Numbered from the stretch's first letter, positions 45,545 to 54,400 are shown. The stretch is 64,000 bases of DNA from Flavobacterium sp. Leaf82 (GCF_001422725.1 NZ_LMMA01000023.1:275593-339592), one strand, 5' to 3'. The notes: generated from the sequence alone by a model not told the origin. Program-made: numbers and translations.

Positions 45545-45960
45545 AATCTGGAAGCGGCTTTAATTTGCTCCTGAACATCCACAGGCAAAGCATCAACGAT
45601 CTTTTTTGCAACTAATTTTACCCAAAGGAAACTTAATAATCCTTTTACAGTTATAATATTCGTAATTTTTAATCCGTCAGGAGTTTCTTCAAACAAATGT
45701 TCATCATACATTTTGGCCAAAGGAAAATTAGTAACATCAAGGAATCTTTTATTTTCTACCACTTCTAATAATTCAACTTTTACGTTTGGACCGCCTTTTG
45801 GTCTTAGTAAAAAATGGTTTCCTTTTTCAAAATTACCTTCTAATTTGGCATATTCAATTCCTGTATCCCAAGTATGCCAATTGTTTACATCTGCAAATAA
45901 ATTCCACATTTGCTCTTTCGTTACCTCTTTTGTTATTATTGAATGAGATTTTGACCACAT
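45541..45960 (-). CDS. SRPBCC-superfamily protein
   Basis: This 139-residue START/polyketide-cyclase-like protein opens with SHSIITKEVTKEQMWNLFAD, has NNWHTWDTGIEYAKLEG and a C-terminal helix (LLSFLWVKLVAKKIVDALP). The family binds small hydrophobic ligands. No catalytic role can be given. It is the first gene of the MarR operon, with a TATATTTG -7 box 28 nt upstream. Ligand sensing together with MarR is possible but unproved. Confidence 0.8.
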   Translation of the reverse strand: MWSKSHSIITKEVTKEQMWNLFADVNNWHTWDTGIEYAKLEGNFEKGNHFLLRPKGGPNVKVELLEVVENKRFLDVTNFPLAKMYDEHLFEETPDGLKITNIITVKGLLSFLWVKLVAKKIVDALPVDVQEQIKAASRL

Positions 45961-45987
45961 TTTATTTTAAATTAAAATTAATAAGTG

Positions 45988-46009
45988 CAAATATAGTAAG
46001 CGTACTTAT
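45988..46009 (-). promoter_or_regulatory. Promoter of the MarR operon with operator-like site
   Basis: Read on the minus strand: TAAGTACGCTTACTA followed by TATTTG, that is, TAAGTA-N4-TACT with one T fewer than the nirB/moeA sites. It overlaps the -7 box TATATTTG (45995-45988). It suggests autoregulation by the MarR protein. The rest of the 333-nt divergent gap (46010-46293) is AT-rich and shows no gene. Confidence 0.5.
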
Positions 46010-46293
46010 AATAATAACTATTTCATTTAATTTTTTTTTACTTTTTACTTAAAATAACCGAAAAACAAGCTACAATTAAGAGTTTCAATGCTTTTTTCGT
46101 CAGTGGAATTGTTAAGAGATTTTACTCCTTAAAATTCACAAAAAACTTAATCTATTAAAAATAAGATGCTTATAATTTATTTTTAAATGAAAACTTAACA
46201 TTGGGAGATTTGTTTATTGGTTATCTTTACTTAACTGTGAATTAACAATTTAGTTACATTGTTAAAGAAATCATCATCTAAAAGCACATTATT

Positions 46294-46902
46294 ATGGAAA
46301 ACAACAACGAAGAAGTTACCCCGGAAAAAATCGATTCGCCAACACCTGAAAATATTCAGCCTGCTACAGAAAATATAAAAACGGTAAATACTCCTGCTGC
46401 AAAAACACCAGTTCGCAAAACAACACCTGTTAAACCAGCAACTGCTGCAAAACCGGCTTCATCAACAAATGCTACACCAAAAGCTACAACAAAAACTGCA
46501 GCATCAACCACGCCTAAAACTACAGTTCGAAGAACTCCGGCAAAAAAAGTTACAGCTCCGGCTTCTTCCATAAAGCCAGAAGTTATAAAAGAAGTTACAG
46601 CACCAAAGCAAAACAAAGAAATTGAGATAACTTCAAAAGAAGAAACTAAGAAAGATAAATCAGATAAAAAGAAGAAAAAAGTGAAAGACAAAGACAAGGA
46701 CAAAGAGAAAAAGAAATTAGCGAAGAAAAAAGATCAGGCTAAAAAAGACAAAAAGAAAGAGAAAGCTAAAAAAGCAAAACTAAAAGCTGCCGCTAAGAAA
46801 AAAGAAAAGGCAAAAAAAGCGAAAGATAAAGCGAAAGCGAAAAAAATAGCAAAAAAGAAAGCTAAAGCTCAGAAAAAAGCAAAAGCTAAAAAGAAAAAAT
46901 AA
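46294..46902 (+). CDS. Lys/Ala-rich histone H1-like protein
   Basis: This 202-residue protein is of very low complexity. Residues 1-30 are acidic, 30-95 are Ala/Thr/Pro-rich with (A/S)KPA-like steps, and 105-202 are almost only Lys and Ala with Asp/Glu (..KKAKAKAKK..). There is no signal or membrane segment. The composition resembles bacterial H1-like proteins that bind DNA without a fold, so a nucleoid role is plausible. A protein-RNA role is also possible. It is followed by its own terminator and convergent to moaA. Confidence 0.7.
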   Translation: MENNNEEVTPEKIDSPTPENIQPATENIKTVNTPAAKTPVRKTTPVKPATAAKPASSTNATPKATTKTAASTTPKTTVRRTPAKKVTAPASSIKPEVIKEVTAPKQNKEIEITSKEETKKDKSDKKKKKVKDKDKDKEKKKLAKKKDQAKKDKKKEKAKKAKLKAAAKKKEKAKKAKDKAKAKKIAKKKAKAQKKAKAKKKK

Positions 46903-46906
46903 TACC

Positions 46907-46940
46907 AAAAAGGTTTGACTTATAGTTGAACCTTTTTTTT
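46907..46940. terminator. Bidirectional terminator between the Lys-rich gene and moaA
   Basis: AAAAAGGTT (46907-46915) pairs with AACCTTTTT, with eight T in all on the plus strand and an A run on the left, so it can work in both directions. The loop can pair further. Confidence 0.8.
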
Positions 46941-46976
46941 ATGCTCTCTTTTGTCATCGCAAGGCACGAAGCAAAC

Positions 46977-47984
46977 TTATCCTCCAATCGCAATCATACT
47001 GCGATTATCAAAATGCAATGAAGGATCGTCCATTTCTTCAATAGTAACCATTCCTGCCCTGACTTTCTTTTTACTTTTAACAGAATCGGAAATTAGATTC
47101 GTAATCTCTTCTCCATTTCTCAAAGGCGTAAGTAAATCAGTTTCTGAATTAGAGAAAAGACAATTTTTGATTTTTCCGTTTGCGGTAAGACGAATTCTGT
47201 TGCAGCCATCACAAAACGGATTTGTAATGGAACTTATGATTCCAAAATCGCCCTGATAACCTTTTATTTTATACGTTCTTGCTGTAAAGTTTTTTTCATC
47301 TTCTAATTTCAATATTTCTTCAGGCAAAAAAGTTTTTTCCAGTTCTGATAAAATCTCTTTTTGAGAAATCATTTTGCTTCTGTCCCACTCATTTCCCGCA
47401 AAAGGCATAAATTCAATAAAACGAATTGAAAGGGGTAAAAACTGTGTTAACTGGACAAAATTTATAATTTCATTTTCATTAAAACCTTTCATTAAAACCA
47501 CATTTACTTTAACTTTAAAATCATTATTCAAAAGTAAATGCAAATTATCTACAACTTTCTCAAACTGATTTCTTAGCGTTATAGAATGAAATTTAGACGA
47601 GATCAAAGTATCTAAACTCAAATTGATTTTATTTATTCCATACTGCTTTAAAACATCAATATGGCGATCTATTAAAATACCATTTGTAGTTATTGAAAGA
47701 GAGACTTCAAGAGTTGCTAATTTTGAAGCGATCTCCGGAAAATCTTTTCGCAAAAGTGGTTCTCCTCCTGTTAATCTAATTTTGTCAACACCATTTTCTA
47801 CGAAAGTCCGGGCAATAGAAAAAATCTCGTCTGCCGTCATTAAACTGGCTTTAGGAGACAATTCGATTCCGTCAGCAGGCATGCAATACGTACAACGCAA
47901 ATTGCATTTCTCTAGTAACGAAATACGCAAATAATTGTGTTTTCGTCCAAAATCATCCGTTAAAATGGTTTTAGAGGGTATCAT
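46977..47984 (-). CDS. moaA: GTP 3',8-cyclase MoaA
   Basis: This 335-residue radical-SAM enzyme performs the first step of molybdenum cofactor synthesis, GTP to 3',8-cyclo-GTP. The radical-SAM cluster is CNLRCTYCMP near residue 27. The C-terminal cluster has CDGCNRIRLTANGKIKNCLF. The final ..MIAIGG keeps the C-terminal Gly-Gly. It overlaps the end of moaCB by 14 nt, and it is the last gene of the moaE-moaCB-moaA transcript. Confidence 0.96.
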   Translation of the reverse strand: MIPSKTILTDDFGRKHNYLRISLLEKCNLRCTYCMPADGIELSPKASLMTADEIFSIARTFVENGVDKIRLTGGEPLLRKDFPEIASKLATLEVSLSITTNGILIDRHIDVLKQYGINKINLSLDTLISSKFHSITLRNQFEKVVDNLHLLLNNDFKVKVNVVLMKGFNENEIINFVQLTQFLPLSIRFIEFMPFAGNEWDRSKMISQKEILSELEKTFLPEEILKLEDEKNFTARTYKIKGYQGDFGIISSITNPFCDGCNRIRLTANGKIKNCLFSNSETDLLTPLRNGEEITNLISDSVKSKKKVRAGMVTIEEMDDPSLHFDNRSMIAIGG

Positions 47985-48885
47985 GATTTTTTCCTTTTAA
48001 AATATGAAAAACATGCAATACATGAGGGAAAACAGCATCCATAGATTCTCTGGCTCCGTTTGTTGATCCCGGCAAAGCCAAAATCAAACTTTTTCCTAAT
48101 GTTCCAGCAACTGTTCTGGATAACATAGCGTATGGCATTCTTTGCTGACCATAATTGCGAATGGCTTCTTCGATTCCCGGAATTCTGCTTTCCAGTAATG
48201 GCGATAAGGCTTCGGGCGTAATATCTCTTGGCGATAATCCCGTTCCTCCGGTAAAAATTATTAACTGATGTTCTTTGGCGAAAGCCTTTGCTTTTTCCTG
48301 AATAATATCCAATTCGTCAGGAATAATTTCATAATGAGCCGTTTCTACTCCGCACGCGTCCAGTTTTTCTACAATAATTTTTCCCGAACGATCTTCCTTT
48401 TCACCGGCAAAAATCGAATCAGAACAAACAAAAACGGCTGCTTTTATGGTATTCGAAAATTTATTTTTGAAAGACGATTTACCGCCTTCTTTATTGATTA
48501 ATTTAATCGTCGAAATCTCGATTTCCTTGTCAATTGGTTTTAGCATGTCATACATCGTCAACGCTACTATTGAAGCGCCGTGCATGGCTTCTACCTCGAC
48601 TCCGGTTTTGTAAACCGTTTTTACATTGAAGATTATCTGAATTTCAAGATCCTCAATTTTATAGTCTACCGAAGTAAATTCAATTGGAATGGGATGACAA
48701 TCCGGAATCGACAAATGTGTATTTTTCACTGCAAATAATCCGGCTGTTTTTGCCATTTCAAACACATTCCCTTTCGGAACTAGATTATTCACCACCGCAT
48801 CAATTGTTTCCTGTTTACTAACTTTGACAATTGCTGTTGCTGTTGCTGTTCTTAATGTGTTTATTTTATGCGTAATATCAACCAT
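47971..48885 (-). CDS. moaCB: Fused MoaC-MogA/MoaB molybdenum cofactor protein
   Basis: This 304-residue bifunctional protein starts at 48885 (MVDITHKINTLRTATATAIV). The frame extends 21 codons further into moaE but lacks family residues there. Residues 1-150 are MoaC (cyclic pyranopterin monophosphate synthase; LSIPDCHPIPIEFT, GVEVEAMHGASIVALTMYDM). Residues 165-304 are a MogA/MoaB-type adenylyl transferase (VCSDSIFAGEKEDRSG, IIFTGGTGLSPRDITPEA, ALPGSTNGARESM). The fusion joins the cPMP step with MPT adenylylation. It overlaps moaE by 8 nt and moaA by 14 nt. Confidence 0.95.
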   Translation of the reverse strand: MVDITHKINTLRTATATAIVKVSKQETIDAVVNNLVPKGNVFEMAKTAGLFAVKNTHLSIPDCHPIPIEFTSVDYKIEDLEIQIIFNVKTVYKTGVEVEAMHGASIVALTMYDMLKPIDKEIEISTIKLINKEGGKSSFKNKFSNTIKAAVFVCSDSIFAGEKEDRSGKIIVEKLDACGVETAHYEIIPDELDIIQEKAKAFAKEHQLIIFTGGTGLSPRDITPEALSPLLESRIPGIEEAIRNYGQQRMPYAMLSRTVAGTLGKSLILALPGSTNGARESMDAVFPHVLHVFHILKGKNHDTL

Positions 48886-49315
48886 TAGTATTTTGTTTCC
48901 AGGTGAATGTATCGTTTTCAAACATTTCTTTACCAAAAATTGGCACATCGGTTTTTATCCAGTTTACAATGGCTTCTGTTGCTTCATAAACTTGTTTGCG
49001 TCTTGTCGCCGATACAAATACGAACAAACAAATTTCTCCCGCTTTTACCACGCCTAAACTGTGGTAAATATGCATGCAGGTTAAATCGAATTTAGCAAAA
49101 GCTTTTTCGCGAATCGCATGCAAAGCTTCGTTTGCCATATCCGTATAAGCTGTATAATCGATTGCTACAACCGTATTGTCATGAATAACATCTGCGCGAA
49201 CTTGTCCTAAAAAAATATTGTGCGCACCAATCGTATGTTTTGATTGGTGTTTCGCGATAGACTCAGCGATGAATTCAGGAGCAATTGGTCCTTCTACAAA
49301 TACATTTTTACTCAT
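48878..49315 (-). CDS. moaE: Molybdopterin synthase large subunit MoaE
   Basis: This 145-residue catalytic subunit converts cPMP to molybdopterin with MoaD. Motifs: GAHNIFLGQVRADVIHDNTV, AIDYTAYTDMANEALH, HIYHSLGVVKAGEICLFVFV (His of the active site), SATRRKQVYEATEAIVNWIK and the Lys in PIFGKEMFE. The length is normal. It heads the moaE-moaCB-moaA group after a 247-nt repeat region. Confidence 0.95.
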   Translation of the reverse strand: MSKNVFVEGPIAPEFIAESIAKHQSKHTIGAHNIFLGQVRADVIHDNTVVAIDYTAYTDMANEALHAIREKAFAKFDLTCMHIYHSLGVVKAGEICLFVFVSATRRKQVYEATEAIVNWIKTDVPIFGKEMFENDTFTWKQNTNG

Positions 49316-49319
49316 TATA

Positions 49320-49560
49320 TTTTATTTTTTTTGCCACAGATTACATTGCTTATATTGATTTTTTTTTGCCACGAATTTCACTAATTTTCACTAATTAAAT
49401 CTATTTCCAAAAACCAACCGCGATCTTGTCATTTCGACAGAGGATAAATCACACTCGTAAATCGACATAGCTTGGCGATTTTCTTTGCGGAGTTTCCAAT
49501 GTGATTTCTCCTCTGTCGAAATGACAAACGATACGAAACCATTAACTGTTTATAATCTGT
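49320..49560. repeat. Fold-back repeats between moaE and moeB genes
   Basis: A perfect 19-bp inverted pair TTGTCATTTCGACAGAGGA (49426-49444) and its complement (49509-49527) encloses ATCACACTCG / ..TGTGAT. To its left are GCCACAGATT and GCCACGAATTTCACTAATTT segments of other dispersed families. No gene is seen. The promoter of moaE may be here but is not clear. Confidence 0.7.
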
Positions 49561-49562
49561 GG

Positions 49563-50636
49563 CTATATTTTTATTTCTTCTAATAACTGCTTCATTGCCA
49601 AAGCTCCTCCAGCAATACTTTTTACATTTTTAAATTGCTTTTTCTGAAGCAATTCTGCTGCTATTTTACTTCTGATTCCGGATTGACAAAAAACGTAAAT
49701 TGTTTGGCTTTTATCCCGTTTTTCGATTTCATTTTCTAAATCTATTAAAGATATCTGAATTTGATTTTTTAAACTAATTTTTGGCAATTCATCTTCATTT
49801 CTAACATCTAAAAATAAAACCTCATCGTTATTAATTTCATCAAAAACTGATTCAAAATTTACTTCTTCAATCTGATTTATAGATTTATTATATTTTTCAT
49901 CGAATATATCTCTATTTATTAACGGAACATCACTTTTATCAAAATCATACTTTTGCTGTTCATTATTTAAAATATTGTAAACTAATATTTTTCCGCTTAA
50001 AACTTCTCCTATTTTCAGAATCATTTTGATGACTTCGTTTGCCTGAAGCATTCCGATAATTCCAACCGTGATTCCAATTACTCCGGCATCTTCACAACTC
50101 GCAGACTGGGTATTTTCATCCGGATATAAACATCTGTAAGTCGGTCCGTTTTGATAATTAAATACCGAAACCTGACCCTGAAACCTAAAAATAGATCCGT
50201 AAACCAATGGTTTATTCGTTATTATACAAGCATCATTAATGAGATATTTAATAGCAATATTATCTGTTGCGTCAACAATAATATCATACTTTTCGAATAA
50301 GGCAATTGCATTTATTCCTGATAATTTTTCAGCAATCGAATTGACTTTTACAAGCGGATTCAATTCAGAAATTCTCAGTTTTGCTTCGTCAGCTTTATAT
50401 TTTCCAACAGCAGAACTTTTATAAATTACCTGGCGATGCAAATTCGAAATTTCGATAATGTCATCATCTGTAATTCCTATTTCTCCAACACCTGCAGCAG
50501 CTAAATAAGGTAATATAGAAGCTCCCAAACCTCCGGCGCCAATAACCAGAACTTTTGCTTTCGATAATTTATCCTGACCAATATCTCCTATTTCTGGAAG
50601 AATTATTTGCCTGTTGTAACGTGCTGTTGTATTCAT
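49563..50636 (-). CDS. moeB: MoeB/ThiF-type adenylyltransferase with rhodanese domain
   Basis: This 357-residue E1-like enzyme activates the C-terminus of MoaD. The ATP site is VLVIGAGGLGASILPYLAAA with RQ in NLHRQVIY. The Asp is in IIVDATDNIAIKYLINDAC. The C-terminal rhodanese (about 265-357) has VLFLDVRNEDELP and active-site VFCQSGIRSKIAAELL. It lacks the usual zinc CxxC pairs, except for single Cys residues in CLYP and SCEDAG. The domain set suits sulfur transfer to MoaD, or possibly ThiS. It follows moaD by 11 nt. Confidence 0.9.
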   Translation of the reverse strand: MNTTARYNRQIILPEIGDIGQDKLSKAKVLVIGAGGLGASILPYLAAAGVGEIGITDDDIIEISNLHRQVIYKSSAVGKYKADEAKLRISELNPLVKVNSIAEKLSGINAIALFEKYDIIVDATDNIAIKYLINDACIITNKPLVYGSIFRFQGQVSVFNYQNGPTYRCLYPDENTQSASCEDAGVIGITVGIIGMLQANEVIKMILKIGEVLSGKILVYNILNNEQQKYDFDKSDVPLINRDIFDEKYNKSINQIEEVNFESVFDEINNDEVLFLDVRNEDELPKISLKNQIQISLIDLENEIEKRDKSQTIYVFCQSGIRSKIAAELLQKKQFKNVKSIAGGALAMKQLLEEIKI

Positions 50637-50647
50637 TTTAATTTAGT

Positions 50648-50884
50648 TTATCCTCCTGCAAAAGGTGGTAAAAGCGCCACAATATCACTAGTTTGTAACG
50701 TGAAATCTGTTGCTTTTGGTATAATTTTCTGATTGACTGCCACACTAAAAGACATGGACTCAAATTGATATTTTTCTTCTAAATCCTGCAATACTTTTTG
50801 CAGTGATACTTCAGAATAAGATATTTTTTCGAAGCTACATTTTGTCTTTTCTGCTACAGCACCAAAATATTTTATTTCAATCAT
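50648..50884 (-). CDS. moaD: Molybdopterin synthase sulfur carrier MoaD
   Basis: This 78-residue ubiquitin-like carrier ends in ..ALLPPFAGG, and the terminal Gly-Gly is the thiocarboxylation site. The start KYFGAVAEKT and SVAVNQKIIP strand fit MoaD. Its ATG overlaps the cobA stop by one base (TAATG), so translation is coupled. It is followed by the MoeB/rhodanese gene whose product should activate it. Confidence 0.93.
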   Translation of the reverse strand: MIEIKYFGAVAEKTKCSFEKISYSEVSLQKVLQDLEEKYQFESMSFSVAVNQKIIPKATDFTLQTSDIVALLPPFAGG

Positions 50885-51675
50885 TATTTTAAATTTAAAT
50901 TCTGAAAAATAAATTCATCTTCAAAGTGTTCCTGAAAATAAGACGTTAACCTTGAAGTATTCTTTACTACTTCTCCAATTACTATAATTGCGGGTGACGA
51001 AATTTTATTTTCTGCTACTAATTTACTAATCGAGCTTATTGTTCCTACTACTTTTTGCTCTGTATTTTTAGTTCCGTTCTGGATAATCGCTATCGGTAAA
51101 TCATCATGTCGGTTTTGCTGATAGATAGAAATGATTTCCTCTAATTTATGCATTCCCATTAAAATAACAACCGTTGCATTTGATTTTGAAGCCAAATAAA
51201 CATCTTTTGACAATTCATGATTGGAAGTTGTTCCTGTAATAACCCAAAAACTTTCGGCTATCTGGCGTTGTGTCAGACTTATTCCAACGGAAGCCGGAAC
51301 ACCTAAAGCAGATGAAATTCCTGGAACAATATCGGTTTCTACCCCAAATTGTTCTACATATTCAATTTCTTCACTTCCTCTTCCAAAAATAAACGGATCA
51401 CCGCCTTTTAAACGTACCACATGACCGTAACGGTTTGCCATTGAAACAATCAATTCGTTAATCTGATCTTGTGTATAAGCGTGACATCCTAATCGTTTGC
51501 CAACAAAAACAATTTCTGCTTTTGTTGCATATTGCAATAATTCTTCGTTGACAAGCGCATCATATAAAACAACATCAGCTTTTTCCAGAGCTTTAATAGC
51601 TTTAAGCGTAATCAATTCAGCATCGCCAGGACCTGCGCCTACAATTGTTAATTTTGGTGTTTTTAAATCTCGCAT
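50884..51675 (-). CDS. cobA: Uroporphyrinogen-III C-methyltransferase
   Basis: This 263-residue SUMT makes precorrin-2, the siroheme precursor required by NirB. Motifs: LTIVGAGPGDAELITLKAIK, VLYDALVNEELLQYA, FVGKRLGCHAYTQDQIN, VVRLKGGDPFIFGRGSEEIE and GVPASVGISLTQRQ. No MET8/CysG dehydrogenase-ferrochelatase is seen in the window. Its location inside the Moco operon links siroheme and Moco supply to nitrate/nitrite reductase needs. Confidence 0.95.
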   Translation of the reverse strand: MRDLKTPKLTIVGAGPGDAELITLKAIKALEKADVVLYDALVNEELLQYATKAEIVFVGKRLGCHAYTQDQINELIVSMANRYGHVVRLKGGDPFIFGRGSEEIEYVEQFGVETDIVPGISSALGVPASVGISLTQRQIAESFWVITGTTSNHELSKDVYLASKSNATVVILMGMHKLEEIISIYQQNRHDDLPIAIIQNGTKNTEQKVVGTISSISKLVAENKISSPAIIVIGEVVKNTSRLTSYFQEHFEDEFIFQNLNLK

Positions 51676-51680
51676 AGCTT

Positions 51681-52253
51681 TTAACTTAAATTGATATTCA
51701 GGTCGTTTAATTCGTCAGCCGAATTAATATTAGTCAAAGGAAAATTTTCACTCTCTTCTATTGTGATGATTTGATGCGGAACTTTCGCTATTAAATTCAT
51801 CATTTTTAAATCGTCATTATCAATTGCGCTTTTGATAACGGGTAATACTTTTTTAGCATAAATACCTATTAACGGATGCATTCTGCTTTCTGAAGCAAAA
51901 ACTGTAATTTCAGCTTCCTGATTATGTTTTGAAACTAATTCTGATAATAATTCGGTTGAAATTAACGGAATATCACAACTAAGAATCAGATTAAATTCAG
52001 TTTCAGAATTTATCAAAGCCGTATAAATTCCTCCCAAAGGCCCTTTGTCTGAAATTATATCCGGTATTTTTTGATACGTCAAATAATCATATTCTTTATT
52101 AGTTGTTATTAATTTAATATTTGCTGTTATGGGCAAAATAGCCTTAATAATATGTTCAATAAATGGTTTGTTTTTAAACAGAACTAATCCTTTCTCTGAC
52201 TGCATTCGAGAACTTTTTCCTCCACATAAAATAAATGCTGTTAGTGATTCCAT
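51681..52253 (-). CDS. mobA: Molybdenum cofactor guanylyltransferase MobA
   Basis: This 190-residue enzyme adds GMP to Moco for bis-MGD enzymes such as the two nitrate-reductase-like proteins here. The nucleotide motif is LCGGKSSRMQSEKGLVLFKN. The LILSCDIPLIS metal site and the HPLIGIYAKK segment are typical. It lies 5 nt before cobA and 40 nt after the TauE/SafE gene, inside one minus-strand operon. Confidence 0.93.
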   Translation of the reverse strand: MESLTAFILCGGKSSRMQSEKGLVLFKNKPFIEHIIKAILPITANIKLITTNKEYDYLTYQKIPDIISDKGPLGGIYTALINSETEFNLILSCDIPLISTELLSELVSKHNQEAEITVFASESRMHPLIGIYAKKVLPVIKSAIDNDDLKMMNLIAKVPHQIITIEESENFPLTNINSADELNDLNINLS

Positions 52254-52293
52254 CTCAGACTATTTAATAACTAAATTATTTTTAAAACTCCTT

Positions 52294-53040
52294 TTAAGGA
52301 AAAATCAATTTTATACTTGCCATTAAAATTACAACACCCAAAACCATTTTTAGTGTTCTGTTAGAAAAATATCCACTTCCGTAAAATCCGCCTAAAACTC
52401 CTCCAACAACTGCAATAGGAACTAAATAAAAACTCTCTATCGGAATCATTTTTCCTCCTAAAAAGAATCCTAACATTCCTGCAGATGAATTTACAAAAAT
52501 GAACAAACTTGATATTGCTGCGGATTCTTTAACATTTGCCCAGCCTAAAAACAATAATATCGGACTTAGGATAATTCCGCCGCCAATACCTAACATTCCG
52601 GACAATAATCCTATTATAAATCCTATTGCCAATGCAAATGGCAGTTTAATTCCGACTGCTTCTTTTTCTTTAAAATTGAATATCCCAAACAATCTAAGTG
52701 CTGCAAAAACCAATACAAGACCTAAAATAATTTTATAAATCGTATTGTCTAAAGTCACAAAACCACCAATAAACGCGGCAGGAACTGAGGCAATGGCAAA
52801 CGGATAAAAAAGCTTTGGTTTAAAATAATTCATTCTGTAATAAAACAAAAACGAAATACTGGATACAAATAAATTCAATAACAGCGCCGAAGGTTTCATA
52901 ATCGACACCGGAAAAGCAAAAATTGTCATCAATGCCAAATAACCTGATGCCCCGCCATGACCTACACTAGAATACAAGAAAGCAATCACGATTAAAGCGA
53001 AGCTGAATAATACAATATTTTCGGAACTAAGAAGGCTCAT
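52294..53040 (-). CDS. TauE/SafE-family membrane transporter
   Basis: This 248-residue protein has about eight hydrophobic helices. SVGHGGASGYLALMTIF and GLLSGMLGIGGGIILSPILL are the two conserved Gly-rich repeats of the family. Members export sulfite, sulfoacetate or other oxyanions. In this operon of Moco and siroheme genes it may move sulfite or nitrite, or supply molybdate-related ions, but this is only context. It lies between moeA and mobA. Confidence 0.88.
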   Translation of the reverse strand: MSLLSSENIVLFSFALIVIAFLYSSVGHGGASGYLALMTIFAFPVSIMKPSALLLNLFVSSISFLFYYRMNYFKPKLFYPFAIASVPAAFIGGFVTLDNTIYKIILGLVLVFAALRLFGIFNFKEKEAVGIKLPFALAIGFIIGLLSGMLGIGGGIILSPILLFLGWANVKESAAISSLFIFVNSSAGMLGFFLGGKMIPIESFYLVPIAVVGGVLGGFYGSGYFSNRTLKMVLGVVILMASIKLIFP

Positions 53041-53192
53041 AATTTTTATTTCAGGTTTTATTTTTTGTTTCAGGTTTCAAGTTTTCCTTGTTTCACGTTT
53101 AAGCTATATGTTTAAATTTACATACTGCCTTTCCAACTTTTTACTGAATTCTCTTTATTCTATTCTCTTTATTCTATTCTCTATATCAAAAA
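53041..53192. repeat. TTTCAGGTTTCAAG-type repeat segment
   Basis: The segment contains TTTCAGGTTT, GTTTCAGGTTTCAAG and GTTTCACGTTTAAG, the same family as 58153-58311 and 43100-43132, then a CTCTTTATTCTATT direct repeat (53150-53182). No gene is present. Confidence 0.5.
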
Positions 53193-54365
53193 CTAATCTA
53201 TTGGCAAAAGAGTAACCAATTGTCCTTTTTTTATAGTTTCTACATCATGAGGAACTACTAATAAACTATTGGCAATTGCAAAAGTATTGAGCATTGCTGA
53301 ACTCTGCCCTTCTAAAACCGTAACATTAGTTTCATCATACAACGCTTTTAAAAATAATGTTTTTCCTGTTGTATTGGTAACCGGATCATTTAACTTTCGG
53401 AGCATTTTCTTTAAATGAATATCAGAAAAGCCCATTCTGTTTTTGATTGCCGGATACACATAAATATAAAAATTCGTTAATGACGAAGCCGGATTTCCTG
53501 GCAAAGCAAAAACCAAGGTTTCATTTTTAGAGCCAAAAAACATTGGCTTTCCGGGTTTCTGATTGATTTTATAAAAAAGTTGCTGTACTTCATTTTCAAG
53601 CAAAGCTTCTTTTACAAAATCATAATCCCCAACAGAAATCCCACCTGAAATCAATACAATATCATATTTCTTTAAAATTTCTTTTAATGCCTTTTTTGTT
53701 GCTTTTAGATTATCTTTTACTTTGTAAACCTTCGTTTTTTTAATTCCGATTGTCTGAAGCCCAGCTTGCAACATCACTGAATTGCTTTCGTAAATTTTTC
53801 CTTTAGACAGTTTTTTACCGGGTTCTACCAATTCATTTCCTGTGACTAAAATAGCTACTTTAGGCTTTTTATAAACTTCGATTTCAGTGATTCCTAAACA
53901 GGCCAAAAAACCAATTGCTGCAGGTGTAATCAAGGTATTCGCATCAAAAACAATTTCTCCTTCACCAATTTGTTCTCCTTTTTTGCGGACATTTGTATGT
54001 TTTTCCGGCATTCTGGTAATCAAAATCGAATTTTCATTAGCCATCACATGTTCCTGCATAACCACAGTATCAGCATTATCCGGCACATGTGCACCTGTAA
54101 AAATCCGTACTGTTTGGTTTTCTTTGAGTTCTGTTTTCGAATGATCTCCCGCCTGAGAAATTCCTACTATATCATATTGATGTCTTTCACTATGAATAAA
54201 AGCATAACCATCCATTGCTGATTGGCGAAATGGCGGCATTGCAATGGGCGAATAAATAGTTTCTGCTAAAATATATCCCAATGATTTATTCACTTGAATT
54301 TTCTGAACTGGCATTCGAGTGCTATTCTCTTCAATAATTGATAAGGCTTCTGCGACTTGGATCAT
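53193..54365 (-). CDS. moeA: Molybdopterin molybdenumtransferase MoeA
   Basis: This 390-residue enzyme inserts molybdate into adenylated molybdopterin. Motifs: MPPFRQSAMDGYAF, RIFTGAHVPDNADTVVMQEH, LVTGNELVEPGKKLSKGKIY, LISGGISVGDYDFVKEAL and FALPGNPASSLTNFYIY. I prefer the start at 54365 (MIQVAEALSIIEENS). A second ATG at 54383 would add six atypical residues. It has its own promoter with the nitrate-type operator 36-57 nt upstream, so it leads the Moco operon. Confidence 0.93.
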   Translation of the reverse strand: MIQVAEALSIIEENSTRMPVQKIQVNKSLGYILAETIYSPIAMPPFRQSAMDGYAFIHSERHQYDIVGISQAGDHSKTELKENQTVRIFTGAHVPDNADTVVMQEHVMANENSILITRMPEKHTNVRKKGEQIGEGEIVFDANTLITPAAIGFLACLGITEIEVYKKPKVAILVTGNELVEPGKKLSKGKIYESNSVMLQAGLQTIGIKKTKVYKVKDNLKATKKALKEILKKYDIVLISGGISVGDYDFVKEALLENEVQQLFYKINQKPGKPMFFGSKNETLVFALPGNPASSLTNFYIYVYPAIKNRMGFSDIHLKKMLRKLNDPVTNTTGKTLFLKALYDETNVTVLEGQSSAMLNTFAIANSLLVVPHDVETIKKGQLVTLLPID

Positions 54366-54400
54366 GGTTGCTATTTTATACAAGCAAAAAACACTTATTA

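Noticed and set aside
44625..45960. Two-gene toxin-antitoxin system in the MarR operon
   Set aside because: The SRPBCC and EVE-type proteins are not toxin families, and sizes and overlaps do not fit a known type.
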